Source: Candidatus Gastranaerophilales bacterium
Lineage (GTDB): Bacteria; Cyanobacteriota; Vampirovibrionia; Gastranaerophilales; Gastranaerophilaceae
Direction of reading: 5' to 3'
Length of the DNA: 33,299 bases
NCBI GenBank assembly: GCA_944324425.1
Contig: CALUWE010000020.1
Location: 1 to 33,299, forward strand
Below are positions 8,565 through 17,646 of this stretch, one piece after another. Within the stretch, counting starts at the first letter, position 1; the number at the start of each line of letters is the position of its first letter. The notes below the pieces were generated by a model. That model was given only the letters and a program-made list of their open reading frames with translations. It made no database searches and was not told the origin of the DNA. The translations under genes were made by a program, and so were the position numbers.

Positions 8565-11500
8565 ATGGAAGAATTAAAATTTGAAACGAAGGGCAAAGTG
8601 TGCAAAACTTTAGCCGAAAAAGGCGATTTATTGCCAAAAAAACAGTTGGAAGAATTTTCAAAAATCAAAAGCAAAGTAAACTTGGCAGATGAAGAAAATT
8701 TGCAAGCTTTTGAAGAAGAATGCGAAGAAAATCCTTCTCTAAAAGCAAAGTCAAAAGAAATCAGGCAGCTTAACACTAAAGCAAATGCAGAAAAAACACA
8801 AAATACAAAAGAAAAAACGCCTGTTCAAAACAATTCGGATGAAAACGGAAAATTTGCACAGGGCGAATTTTACACAACGCCAAACATTGAAAATGATTTT
8901 GCTTTATATACGATGGAGACCAATAATCAAAAAGAGTCTCAGGAATTGCATTCACTAAGCGTCGCTAAAAAAGAAAATTTATCAACACAAGACAATGAAA
9001 CAAAAAGTACAAATGCATTTTTTGCTTCAAATGCGTTCAATGTGAGCAACCGAGAACAGGCTGAAAATATCGACAAAGAGCAAGAATACCAAGTGGCGGA
9101 AACAAACTTAACGTTGAGCCCCCTAAAGTTAATAGTAAATTTGTCGGCAAGTGCAGTAAATTTTATTTCGAATTCAATAACCGGCAAATCAGAGCCAAGT
9201 ACATTTGAAAAATATTATGAAAATGAAAGAGAAGTTATTGATTCTGAAATACAAGAAAAATTTAACAGCGACAAAGAAGATCTGGAAAAAAACAAAACTC
9301 TGGCAAATTGCGCTACAACAATTGTTTTAAAACAAGTTTATAATGAGGTAATTTCAGACAGCGAATATGCTAATGCGCTTTTGGATTTAGGAAATTCAAT
9401 GATAAAAGCAGATGATGAAGGCAAATATGATTCAGCTTTGAATAAATTTTTGGAAAAAAACGGCTATCATACAAATGCTTTTGGCAATATAGTTGATGAA
9501 AACAACAAAGAAATTGAAACTTCGGAAATAGTGAAAGAACTTGAAGATTTCGTTCAGGAAATTTATCTTGAATATGAACCAAAAGATGAAGAATATGACG
9601 AAATAGTATCCGAAACAATTGCGCTTATTCAAGGGGATGATTCAAAACTAACTTCACTTTCCGAAAACATAGATAAATATGACCAAAAGCTTGCAAAAAA
9701 AGAAGAAGATATTAACCTTAAAGAAGAAATGCTCGCTGAACTTACCGCACAAAAAAGCGAACTTGTTGCGTCAAGAGCTTCTTGCGGAGTAATTGACGAT
9801 CTTGGCGAATTATTTTTTATGGGGAATAAAGCTGAAGAAAATTATTACAACGAAAGGCGAGAACTGCTGGAAAAAGCTATTGTTTCAGACAAATATGAAG
9901 ATATGGTTCTTGCATATCAAAAAATATATTTCGATAAAGATGTTTGCATTAATTCCGAAGGAAAAGTCTGCTCATTTGATAGTGCAAATGAAAACTGTAC
10001 TACAGAAAAAATAATGAACTTGGAAACAGGCGATATTGACGAATATATTGAATTAGAAAAACAAGAAAGCAAAGAAGCAAGAGAACTTTTAGAACTCATT
10101 GAAAACGGAAATATGAGTTTAGACGGAGAAATCATTTCGGTTGAATATATAGCGGATATTTTAATTGCGCAAACAACAGAATTAATGCAAGATGCAAATA
10201 ATGCAGCATGTCAGCAGGGAGACATAAGCAAGTGGATAAGCACCGGCAACTCACTATTCGGTCTTGGAACAAGTGAGCCCGAAATGCAGGCGCAAATACA
10301 GCAATACAGAGCACAGGTTGAAGAATTAAAAAATTGCAAAGACCCCGAAAGATTTGCAGCCATATACAAATCATTGACGGGTGAAGATTTTTCCGTTGAA
10401 TCAATGGCGACACTTCTTGCATATGATTCCATGAAAAACCCCAAGGAAGAAAATTCAAACAAAACTGCAAATAACAAAGAAAATGTTGTTGCATTGGATG
10501 AATTTATAGACAATCTTACAGATCAGGTAAATGAAGCAGGCAACGGCAACACCGATTTACTTTTGGTTGTCGGAAATACAAGGGCGGCAGAAGGCATTGA
10601 AGATTACATATCAACGCAACATACAATCAAAGAAGCCATAATTGGTGTTGCAACAGGTATTGCAGCAACATTAGCAGTATCATTTGCCCCCGTAACGGGC
10701 GGCTTATCATTATTGGTTGGTGCCGGAGTGGGCGCAGCCGTGAACAGTTCGCTGCAATTTGTAGATAGCATATATGATTCAGACAATGACGGTGACTATG
10801 AAATAAATTATTCTCTTGAAGAAGCCGGCAAAGATGCAATTTTGGGCGCAGTTAACGGTTCTGTCGGAGTTATATCAAACGCAGCAGGCGGCGCAGTTGC
10901 AAGAACAATAGCAGGCCAAGCAGGTAAAGTGGCGGTTGCAACAACATTTAAAGAAAGTGCAAGAAATGTACTTATAAGCATAGGCTCTAAAACTGCAGGA
11001 GCAGCAGTTGAAGGGTTTATAGACGGCTCAATAAGTGCAGGTGCAGAATACAGCTTATCTGCATTAATGGGCGAAAAGGAATTTTCTACTGAAGAATTAT
11101 TAGAAGTTGCAATGATGGGCGGCGCCGCAGGCTCTATATTTAATGTGGGAGTTACAGGTGCCAAAGAAGCCGGCCAATTAGTTGTCGCAGGGTTGGCAGG
11201 AGCAAATGTATGCAGTAATTCGCAGTCTAATTTAACAAATGTCGATGAAAATGTTGCGGAAATAGGCGGCGACATTAAGGGGGGAAAAACTTCCGATGAT
11301 TCACTTGCAGGATTAACCGAGATTAAAGATTCAGACCAGATAGCAGGAGCAACAAATCCTGATTCACTATTTGCAAGTTGGCAAACAGCAACAAGTGATT
11401 TTACGCAAAAAACAACAGAAAGCTCATATATTCAAGAAGAAGAAATAATGAGAAAAAACACCGACAAGGATTCAGATATTCCAAACAAAGGAATAGAAGA

Positions 11501-13547
11501 AGAAAAATCAGGTTCAACAGAAATATTGACATCAAAGCAAAATGTAGAAATAACAAACACAATTAATACAAGTAAAATAAAAGATCCTGATATACTACAA
11601 AAAATAACACAACTAAGTTCAACATACAAAACAAAACAAGTCACATTTAATGTAAACGGAGAAGAATGCTCCTTTACAGCATTTATTGGTTCTCAAGCAG
11701 GCAGCAACAATGGCGGATATGTTGTAAACAATGCAACGGGTGAATTATTCTATTCAAAATTGGGTTCAACTTCACAATCACAAACGGAAGTTTTAGCTTC
11801 AAAATTATATAAAGCGGCAGGCATAGATGTTCCTGAATTAACTTTATATACGGATGCAAGCGGCAATGTTGGTTTATTAAGTAAATATATTCCTAACCTT
11901 ACGCCTGTTTCCACACCTAAACAAGGTTTAGCCAAAGGTTTTGGTATGGACGCATTACTTGCTAACTGGGATGCGGTTTGTTCAAATAACGCCGTTACAA
12001 ACGGTGCTGATATTTACCGTATAGATGTTGGCGGTACATTTGACTTCCGTGCTCAAGGCGGCAAAAAAGCATATACATCAATTGTAGATGAAGTAACAAC
12101 ATTAATTGATCCTAAATATAACCAAGTATCGAGCAATTTATTCTCATCAATGACAAGAAGCGATTTAATTGATTCACTTCAAAGAGTTGCCGATTTATCT
12201 GACAATGATATTGTTCAAATTCTTCAAGAACAAGGTATGACAAAATATCAAGATGTTCTTTTGAAAAGAAAACAATTCTTGGTAGATTTGCTTGATGAAG
12301 TTAAGAAAATGCCTGATGACGGCTCAGATATGTTAAGCCTTTTAACAAAAGCAAAAACAAAAACATATGAAACATCAATTTCAAGAGCAACATCAATTAA
12401 AGACCTTGCAGATATTCAAACTTCAATCAACAGCATACAAGACATTTATAAAAAACAAAGTTTACAAAATTTGTTGGATACAAAAAAAGCAAATATTATT
12501 TCCAATATGTCAAAAATAGACTTAAATAAAACAGGCCAATTGAGTCAAATTGATGAAAAAACATTTGAAGAGCTATTGGAAACAATAGGAATTGTCCGCA
12601 GCGAATATAATACCGAATCCATAAATCTCACATGGGGTGCATATACAGCGTTAAAGAGATCAAGTGATTATTCGGAAGGAATATACAAATATACATGTTC
12701 CGAAGAAACAAAAGCAATGCTTATTAAAGAATACGGTACAGTTACAGGTACTACAATTATCAGCTCACTTGAAACCAATTTATGTGCAAAAGACATAAAA
12801 ATTATGCGACAAATCATGAATTCGGCAGATGGAACGTATATAGAATATTTTACAAATAATATGACAGATTTGTTGTATTTATATCAAATGCTTAGAAAAA
12901 GCCATGAATTTATGAAAAATATTGATAATATTACATCAGCTCAATGGGGAATGATAATAAATACATTAAAAAATAAACCAAACAAAAACGAGCTTGCAAG
13001 CATTATGGGATATAAAAGCAACTCTGCAGTCATCAACACTAATTTAACCTCAATGGAAATTAATCCAAATCATACATTTTCAGATCCAAAAATAGAAAAA
13101 CAAATAAATACAATTACATCTTATATTGACACACAAGAAATACCGGAATCAATAACTGTATACAGGGGTGAAGGATACAGCGTATTTGACACGGTTGAAA
13201 TAAACGGAGAAAAATTATCAACTTTAATGAAAAAAGCTGCCGCAAGCAACAATCAGGATCAAATTGACGAAGTTATACTTTTGATTGAAGAAAACAATTT
13301 GGTAGCACATCAAGAAAGATTTATGTCGACTTCAATATTTCAAGAAAACGCATTTAAGGATGATATAAACTGGATATTAGAATTACCTGAAGGCACAAAG
13401 GGTGTATTTATTGAAGGAATAAACTATAACAGCACGCATAATAGCGAATGCGAATTACTATTGCAACGCGGCTATGATATATTGCTTCAAAAAGCTGAAT
13501 TTATAAACGGAGAATGGTATATGACAGGAAAAATTATCAGTAAATAA
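8565..13547 (+). CDS. Giant multidomain protein with kinase-like domain and C-terminal ADP-ribosyltransferase (putative effector/toxin)
   Basis: 1660 residues, single gene. Residues 1-200 are charged, low-complexity and lack a signal peptide. Residues about 330-420 are coiled-coil-like. Residues about 685-730 are a Gly/Ala-rich hydrophobic segment (IIGVATGIAATLAV) followed by an EF-hand-like DSDNDGD. Residues about 1023-1215 look like an atypical kinase: FYSK (Lys 1065), Glu 1075, LANWD (Asn 1134, Asp 1136), RIDVGG (Asp 1154) and FRAQGG. Residues about 1500-1660 match the ADP-ribosylating exoenzyme fold: VYRGEG (Arg 1534), FMSTSI (STS 1588-1590) and SECELLLQRG (E1628-x-E1630), the full R-S-E triad of arginine-type transferases. 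The ATG has AGAAGG about 10 bases upstream. A terminator follows. There is no adjacent immunity candidate or secretion gene. ART identity is strong; the kinase-like call is moderate; the effector role is inference. Confidence 0.85.
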   Translation: MEELKFETKGKVCKTLAEKGDLLPKKQLEEFSKIKSKVNLADEENLQAFEEECEENPSLKAKSKEIRQLNTKANAEKTQNTKEKTPVQNNSDENGKFAQGEFYTTPNIENDFALYTMETNNQKESQELHSLSVAKKENLSTQDNETKSTNAFFASNAFNVSNREQAENIDKEQEYQVAETNLTLSPLKLIVNLSASAVNFISNSITGKSEPSTFEKYYENEREVIDSEIQEKFNSDKEDLEKNKTLANCATTIVLKQVYNEVISDSEYANALLDLGNSMIKADDEGKYDSALNKFLEKNGYHTNAFGNIVDENNKEIETSEIVKELEDFVQEIYLEYEPKDEEYDEIVSETIALIQGDDSKLTSLSENIDKYDQKLAKKEEDINLKEEMLAELTAQKSELVASRASCGVIDDLGELFFMGNKAEENYYNERRELLEKAIVSDKYEDMVLAYQKIYFDKDVCINSEGKVCSFDSANENCTTEKIMNLETGDIDEYIELEKQESKEARELLELIENGNMSLDGEIISVEYIADILIAQTTELMQDANNAACQQGDISKWISTGNSLFGLGTSEPEMQAQIQQYRAQVEELKNCKDPERFAAIYKSLTGEDFSVESMATLLAYDSMKNPKEENSNKTANNKENVVALDEFIDNLTDQVNEAGNGNTDLLLVVGNTRAAEGIEDYISTQHTIKEAIIGVATGIAATLAVSFAPVTGGLSLLVGAGVGAAVNSSLQFVDSIYDSDNDGDYEINYSLEEAGKDAILGAVNGSVGVISNAAGGAVARTIAGQAGKVAVATTFKESARNVLISIGSKTAGAAVEGFIDGSISAGAEYSLSALMGEKEFSTEELLEVAMMGGAAGSIFNVGVTGAKEAGQLVVAGLAGANVCSNSQSNLTNVDENVAEIGGDIKGGKTSDDSLAGLTEIKDSDQIAGATNPDSLFASWQTATSDFTQKTTESSYIQEEEIMRKNTDKDSDIPNKGIEEEKSGSTEILTSKQNVEITNTINTSKIKDPDILQKITQLSSTYKTKQVTFNVNGEECSFTAFIGSQAGSNNGGYVVNNATGELFYSKLGSTSQSQTEVLASKLYKAAGIDVPELTLYTDASGNVGLLSKYIPNLTPVSTPKQGLAKGFGMDALLANWDAVCSNNAVTNGADIYRIDVGGTFDFRAQGGKKAYTSIVDEVTTLIDPKYNQVSSNLFSSMTRSDLIDSLQRVADLSDNDIVQILQEQGMTKYQDVLLKRKQFLVDLLDEVKKMPDDGSDMLSLLTKAKTKTYETSISRATSIKDLADIQTSINSIQDIYKKQSLQNLLDTKKANIISNMSKIDLNKTGQLSQIDEKTFEELLETIGIVRSEYNTESINLTWGAYTALKRSSDYSEGIYKYTCSEETKAMLIKEYGTVTGTTIISSLETNLCAKDIKIMRQIMNSADGTYIEYFTNNMTDLLYLYQMLRKSHEFMKNIDNITSAQWGMIINTLKNKPNKNELASIMGYKSNSAVINTNLTSMEINPNHTFSDPKIEKQINTITSYIDTQEIPESITVYRGEGYSVFDTVEINGEKLSTLMKKAAASNNQDQIDEVILLIEENNLVAHQERFMSTSIFQENAFKDDINWILELPEGTKGVFIEGINYNSTHNSECELLLQRGYDILLQKAEFINGEWYMTGKIISK

Positions 13548-13583
13548 TTTAAAAAGTTACACCAATCCTAGGAATTAAATACA

Positions 13584-13613
13584 AAAATATCGCCTAAATC
13601 TAGGCGATATTTT
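13584..13613. terminator. Bidirectional intrinsic terminator
   Basis: A 13-bp perfect stem, AAAATATCGCCTA / TAGGCGATATTTT, with an AATC loop. It closes the large plus-strand gene (stop 13547) and, on the minus strand, the tRNA-Ser and the envelope operon behind it. Confidence 0.85.
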
Positions 13614-13617
13614 AATT

Positions 13618-13704
13618 CGGAGAGAGTGGGATTCGAACCCACGGTAGAGTTTCCCCTACACAAACTTTCGAGGTTTGCACCATAAACCGCTCGGACATCT
13701 CTCC
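13618..13704 (-). tRNA. tRNA-Ser (anticodon CGA)
   Basis: The reverse complement forms acceptor GGAGAGA/TCTCTCC with discriminator G. The anticodon stem CAAAC/GTTTG encloses CTCGAAA (anticodon CGA, reads UCG). The long variable arm is typical of class-II tRNA-Ser, and the T-loop is GTTCGAATCC. CCA is not encoded, unlike the tRNA-Ala and tRNA-Gly in this window. Only about 35 bases separate it from nnrD upstream and no terminator lies between, so it may be read through from the envelope operon. Confidence 0.96.
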
Positions 13705-13739
13705 AAGAGCATATAAAAATATTAGCACAAAAATGCCGA

Positions 13740-14618
13740 TTAGAAAAATTCTCTGATTGCAACAGGAAGGTAGTTTAAAACATCCGAAGCCAAAACTGAA
13801 TACTCAGAAAGCTTTCTTCCTGCAATTTCACCCGCCTTGCCGTGAAGATAAACCGCAAGAATTGAAGCATCTTCCAATTTCATTCCCTGTGCTGCAAAAC
13901 CTGCAATCATCCCGCACAAAATATCTCCCGTGCCGCCATGAGCAAGCGCCGAAGTTCCCGTTGTATTTACAAATGTGTTGCCGTTTGGAATAGAAATTAT
14001 TGTATTATGCCCCTTCAAAACAACAATGCAATCTAATTTTGAAGCTGCATAATTTGCCCACTTTAACCTGTCCGACTGAATTGTTTCAACATCCGTTTTT
14101 ATTAGTCTTGATAATTCCAAAGGATGCGGCGTTATGACCGAATTTAAAGGTATCGGAGGATTATCCGTCATAGACAAAACATTTATTGCATCTGCATCAA
14201 TAACAATCGGTACTGATGATTCAAGGTAATTTTTGAGTAATTTTATAACAAACTCTTTTACCGGATTGAGTGCAGACAACCCGCAACCAACCGAGATTGC
14301 CGAAGGAGTTTTTATTTCTTTTACAATTTTATGGGCATCTTTTGGAATTGTGCCAAATTCATTTGTCCCCAAATCAATATATGTTACATCGGGAGTTTGA
14401 GATGCAATAATAGGAATAACAGAAGATTCCGTTGCCAAGCGAACCAAACCACAGCCTGCTCTGAGGGCTGCAATTGAACTTAAAAAAGCGGCTCCCGGAT
14501 AATAAATTGAACCGGCAAAATTTAAAACACTTCCAAAAGTGCCCTTATTTGAATTTTCACTTCTTTTCGGAAAAAGTTTTGAGACGTAAAATCTGTCAAT
14601 TTTAACAAAGTTATCCAA
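13740..14618 (-). CDS. nnrD: ADP/ATP-dependent NAD(P)H-hydrate dehydratase (TTG start)
   Basis: Repairs hydrated NAD(P)H by dehydration, coupled to ADP or ATP hydrolysis. 292 residues with only the C-terminal (YjeF_C, ribokinase-like) domain; the epimerase domain NnrE, often fused in bacteria, is absent. Motifs: VITPHPLEL (161-169), VLKGHNT and HGGTGDIL with the conserved Asp near residue 232. KGTFGSVLNFAGS near residue 25 is the usual N-terminal glycine loop. TTG start at 14618 with GGAG 7 bases upstream, placed just after the trmL stop. Last protein gene of the envelope operon. Confidence 0.9.
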   Translation of the reverse strand: MDNFVKIDRFYVSKLFPKRSENSNKGTFGSVLNFAGSIYYPGAAFLSSIAALRAGCGLVRLATESSVIPIIASQTPDVTYIDLGTNEFGTIPKDAHKIVKEIKTPSAISVGCGLSALNPVKEFVIKLLKNYLESSVPIVIDADAINVLSMTDNPPIPLNSVITPHPLELSRLIKTDVETIQSDRLKWANYAASKLDCIVVLKGHNTIISIPNGNTFVNTTGTSALAHGGTGDILCGMIAGFAAQGMKLEDASILAVYLHGKAGEIAGRKLSEYSVLASDVLNYLPVAIREFF

Positions 14619-14630
14619 GTTAAATCTCCA

Positions 14631-15104
14631 TTATTCTATTCCGCCAAATTGCCTTATTGCTTCATATGCCCCAATTGCAACACTGTTTGACAAATTAAGG
14701 CTTCTTAAATCTTCTTTCATCGGAATTGTTACACAATTTTCACTGTATTTTTTTAATATATCTTCAGGAATTCCTCTTGTTTCGGGCCCATACATTAAAA
14801 ACGAGCCTTTTTCATATTTAACATCCGTATATTTTCTTTTTGTTTTCGTTGTAAACAAGTAATACGAGTTTGATTCAAAAGGAAAATTTTCTATTAGCGT
14901 TTCAAAATCAACCACATGTTCAATTTCAACCTTGTCCCAATAATCAAGACCCGAGCGCTTTAAGTGTTTATCCGTTATGTTAAACCCCAGCCTTCCGACT
15001 AAAAACAGTTTAGCATTCAAGCAAGCGCAAAGTCTTGCGATATTCCCTGTATTCTGAGGAATTTCAGGTTCATATAGGACAATGTTTAAATATTTTTTAT
15101 CCAT
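14631..15104 (-). CDS. trmL: tRNA (cytidine/uridine-2'-O-)-methyltransferase, TrmL-type
   Basis: SPOUT methyltransferase that 2'-O-methylates the wobble base (position 34) of certain tRNA-Leu in characterised members. 157 residues, the compact size of TrmL. Motifs of the trefoil knot are complete: YEPEIPQNTGNIARLC (11-26), YGPETRGIP (105-113) and IPMKEDLRSLNLSNSVAI (127-144), where the Ser/Asn stretch binds S-adenosylmethionine. The start is ATG at 15104, sharing its first base with the stop of the phosphatidyltransferase gene. Its place in a lipid operon appears to be chance co-transcription. Confidence 0.93.
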   Translation of the reverse strand: MDKKYLNIVLYEPEIPQNTGNIARLCACLNAKLFLVGRLGFNITDKHLKRSGLDYWDKVEIEHVVDFETLIENFPFESNSYYLFTTKTKRKYTDVKYEKGSFLMYGPETRGIPEDILKKYSENCVTIPMKEDLRSLNLSNSVAIGAYEAIRQFGGIE

Positions 15105-15700
15105 TATTTTAAAAATCTCTTGCTTTCAAATATAACGGGCAAACCTCTTAGTACACAGAAAATAACAGCTATTATTGTGCAAATTACGCCTGTTTGAAGA
15201 ACAATTTCTTTGTAAGGATAGCTGAAAGGAGCATGGCCAATTAACATAAACAAAAAGGCAATTGCTTTACAAACTGCGTATGTAAATCTTGAAAAATTGG
15301 ATGCAACAATAAATTTTGCAATTTTACCCTGCATCATAGTTTTTTCACCAAATGGAGTAAAGCCTTTTTCTAAAGCTAAAGACCTTAAAGAATCTGTTAT
15401 AATGCCCCTTGTTAAAACCACAAGCGGAACAATCACATTTATCCAGCCCATTGCGCAAAAAACAACCCAATAAATGTTTTCAACAATTCTATCGCCCATA
15501 ATGTCTAAAACAGCACCTAATTTAGATGATTCATTAAATTTTCTTGCAATATAGCCATCTAACCCATCAAACCACATTACAAAAATTGTTATGATAAATG
15601 AAATGTGCGCATAATTTGGCATTTCTTTTGGCCCTATAAATAAAAGCCCCATTGCAATAAAAGCTAAGAAAATTCTTGATAATGTAATTATGTTAGCCAC
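15104..15700 (-). CDS. CDP-alcohol phosphatidyltransferase, probably PgsA-like (GTG start)
   Basis: Membrane enzyme that transfers a phosphatidyl group from CDP-diacylglycerol to an alcohol. Glycerol 3-phosphate (phosphatidylglycerol-phosphate synthase) is the likeliest acceptor, although inositol- or serine-type acceptors cannot be excluded. 198 residues. The full CDP-OH-P motif is present: D45-x2-D48-G49-x2-A52-R53-x8-G62-x3-D66-x3-D70. About five or six membrane spans are visible (residues about 4-23, 33-44, 75-97, 135-152 and 168-190). GTG start at 15700 with AAGGAG 8 bases upstream, inside the lpxB stop region (8-base overlap), so translation is coupled to lpxB. Confidence 0.88.
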   Translation of the reverse strand: MANIITLSRIFLAFIAMGLLFIGPKEMPNYAHISFIITIFVMWFDGLDGYIARKFNESSKLGAVLDIMGDRIVENIYWVVFCAMGWINVIVPLVVLTRGIITDSLRSLALEKGFTPFGEKTMMQGKIAKFIVASNFSRFTYAVCKAIAFLFMLIGHAPFSYPYKEIVLQTGVICTIIAVIFCVLRGLPVIFESKRFLK

Positions 15701-16814
15701 CTTTTAACTCCTTTATAATTTCATCTGCGGCACTATCTGCCGATTTTTTATTCAACATTAAATTTTTTAATTCAATTAAACCTTCTTTTTGTTTATTATA
15801 ATGGTTTTCATCAGATAAAAGCTTAATTATTTCATCTGAAATTTTTTTGCTTGTTGCATCATACATTAAAAATTCGGGCACTATGTCTTTTCCCGTGATT
15901 ATATTTACCAAACACGCTTTTTTAATTGTTCGAACCAACAAATAAATCAAATAAAAGAAAAACGGACCTTTATATGAAATTATCATTGGTGTTTCATAAA
16001 GTGCCGCTTCAAGCGCAACCGTACCCGATGCTAAAATTAAAACATCGGATGCGGATAAAAGCTTATAGTTGTTGCCTTTTATGGTTTTATATTCCGTCTT
16101 ATAAATGTCATCGGGCAAATTTTCAGACTTTGAAAAAACAAATTGAACATTATTCAGCCGTTTTTCAATTAATTTTGCAGCGCCTTCAAAAATTTTAAAC
16201 AAAAATTTAATTTCAAATTTTCTTGACCCCGGAAAAACACCTATTAATTTTTTACTTGGGTCTAGATTAAATTCAGCGCAAAATTCTTCTTTTGTTGTTG
16301 GTTTCGGAAGTTCATCCAATAAAGGATGTCCAACATAAGAAGATTTTATACCGGCGTCTTTATAAAATTTTTCTTCAAAGGGAAAAATTGTTAAAACTTT
16401 ATCTATATTTTTTTTGATTGTTTTTAAGCGCCACTTTCTTGAAGCCCAAATTTGAGGCGGAATATAATAAAAAGTTTTAATTCCCTCTTTTTTCAGATGT
16501 TTTGAAATTTGAAGGTTAAAAGCACCGTAATCTATTAATAAAACCAAATCAGGCTTAAATTCGTTTTTAAGATAATCAACAATTTTTTTGCCGATTAAAA
16601 TGTGGTTTAAAACAGATTTAAAGGTTAAACCCATTGTATTCATTTTATCCTGATTTGAAAAAAGCTTAACCCCCGATTTTTCAAGGTTGATGCCGCCAAC
16701 TGCTTCTATAATAAGGTCAGGAAATTTTTCCCGCAAAGTTTTTACAACATTGCTTGCGTGTTTATCCCCCGAATAATCCCCTGTTATTATAAAGAGTTTC
16801 TTAATATCAGACAT
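15693..16814 (-). CDS. lpxB: Lipid-A-disaccharide synthase
   Basis: Condenses UDP-2,3-diacylglucosamine with lipid X to form the lipid A disaccharide at the inner membrane. 373 residues, GT19 family. Motifs: TGDYSGDKHAS (11-21; the family's GExSGD loop with D in place of E), IPPQIWASR (118-126), FPFEEKFY, VGHPLLDE (161-168) and the donor-site GSRKFEIKFLF. The conserved region ASGTVALEAALYETPMI follows. GAGG lies before the ATG. Directly downstream of lpxI, whose product it uses, with an 8-base gap. Strong evidence for a lipid A-bearing outer membrane. Confidence 0.95.
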   Translation of the reverse strand: MSDIKKLFIITGDYSGDKHASNVVKTLREKFPDLIIEAVGGINLEKSGVKLFSNQDKMNTMGLTFKSVLNHILIGKKIVDYLKNEFKPDLVLLIDYGAFNLQISKHLKKEGIKTFYYIPPQIWASRKWRLKTIKKNIDKVLTIFPFEEKFYKDAGIKSSYVGHPLLDELPKPTTKEEFCAEFNLDPSKKLIGVFPGSRKFEIKFLFKIFEGAAKLIEKRLNNVQFVFSKSENLPDDIYKTEYKTIKGNNYKLLSASDVLILASGTVALEAALYETPMIISYKGPFFFYLIYLLVRTIKKACLVNIITGKDIVPEFLMYDATSKKISDEIIKLLSDENHYNKQKEGLIELKNLMLNKKSADSAADEIIKELKGG

Positions 16815-16822
16815 TTAAACCT

Positions 16823-17644
16823 CTAAAATGCCATTATTACCATATTGTTTTTGTCTGCATATTTAATCATTTCAGCCTGCTGAACCATAAGTGTTTCATT
16901 TGATTCCAAAGCCAAAACATTTGCGCCGTATCTTTTCATTGTTTTTAAAGTTCTTAAACCGACTGTCGGAATATCAAACCTTTTATCTTGTTTTGGTTTT
17001 GCAACCTTAACAACCGTGCAGCCTTCGCCTCTTGCAAGCTTTGCACCTCTTTTAATGCATTTGTCGGTGCCTTCAATTGCTTCAACCGCTAAAATCATTC
17101 TGTCTTTCATAACCACAGACTGGCCGACATCCAATTGCCCCATTTGTTTTGCCGTTTTATAGCCGTATTCAATGTCAATTAATTGGGCTTCTGTCGGTTT
17201 TAATTTTGTAAAAACACCTTTTTGAACCATTAAGCTTTTTATAAAAATTGTTTGATCTAAAATTGTAATGCCGATTTTTTCCATTTCTTCAATAATTTTT
17301 AACATAATGGCATCATCATTCAATTTAGGAGCTTCTTTTAAGAGCTCAACCGCTCTTGCTTCCAATTTCGGGCGTTTCAAAAGCATTGTTTTTGAAACTT
17401 TGCCCAAAAATGTAAGTTGTTTAATATTTTCGTCCATCAAAGTTTTTTTAATTGAATCCACCTGCCCCGGGCTGTATGAATATACTTTTGAGCAATATTT
17501 CTGAAGTTCTTTGAAATTATCTGATGATAAAGAAATTGCAACAACTTCAAAACCGTTTTCTTTTGCATTCTGTGCCATTTTAACAGGCAAAGTGCCATCA
17601 CCTGCAATTAAACATTGTTTATTTTCTAAAGTTATATTACTCAT
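16823..17644 (-). CDS. lpxI: UDP-2,3-diacylglucosamine pyrophosphatase LpxI
   Basis: Hydrolyses UDP-2,3-diacylglucosamine to lipid X, the step done by LpxH in Escherichia coli; LpxI is the alternative, unrelated enzyme (former DUF1009). 273 residues. Family marks: IAGDGTLPVKMAQNAKENG near the N-terminus, FLGKVSKTMLLKRPK in the middle, and the C-terminal KPKQDKRFDIPTVGLRTL with conserved acidic residues. Starts 2 bases after the lptA-like stop; the nearest GGAG is about 14 bases upstream inside that gene, so coupling is likely. Confidence 0.93.
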   Translation of the reverse strand: MSNITLENKQCLIAGDGTLPVKMAQNAKENGFEVVAISLSSDNFKELQKYCSKVYSYSPGQVDSIKKTLMDENIKQLTFLGKVSKTMLLKRPKLEARAVELLKEAPKLNDDAIMLKIIEEMEKIGITILDQTIFIKSLMVQKGVFTKLKPTEAQLIDIEYGYKTAKQMGQLDVGQSVVMKDRMILAVEAIEGTDKCIKRGAKLARGEGCTVVKVAKPKQDKRFDIPTVGLRTLKTMKRYGANVLALESNETLMVQQAEMIKYADKNNMVIMAF

Positions 17645-17646
17645 AA

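Noticed and set aside
10808..11275. A 155-residue Ala/Pro/Thr-rich frame antisense to the giant gene
   Set aside because: Composition is the shadow of the Gly/Ala-rich plus-strand repeats; no start signal, and the plus-strand protein is continuous through it.
8565..13547. Prophage or integrated element around the giant ART gene
   Set aside because: Flanking tRNA genes raise the question, but no integrase, direct repeat of a tRNA end, or phage structural gene was found in the window, and base composition is similar to the neighbours by eye.
13568..13762. A 64-residue minus-strand open frame over tRNA-Ser
   Set aside because: Covers the tRNA and the bidirectional terminator; no ribosome site and no family-like sequence.
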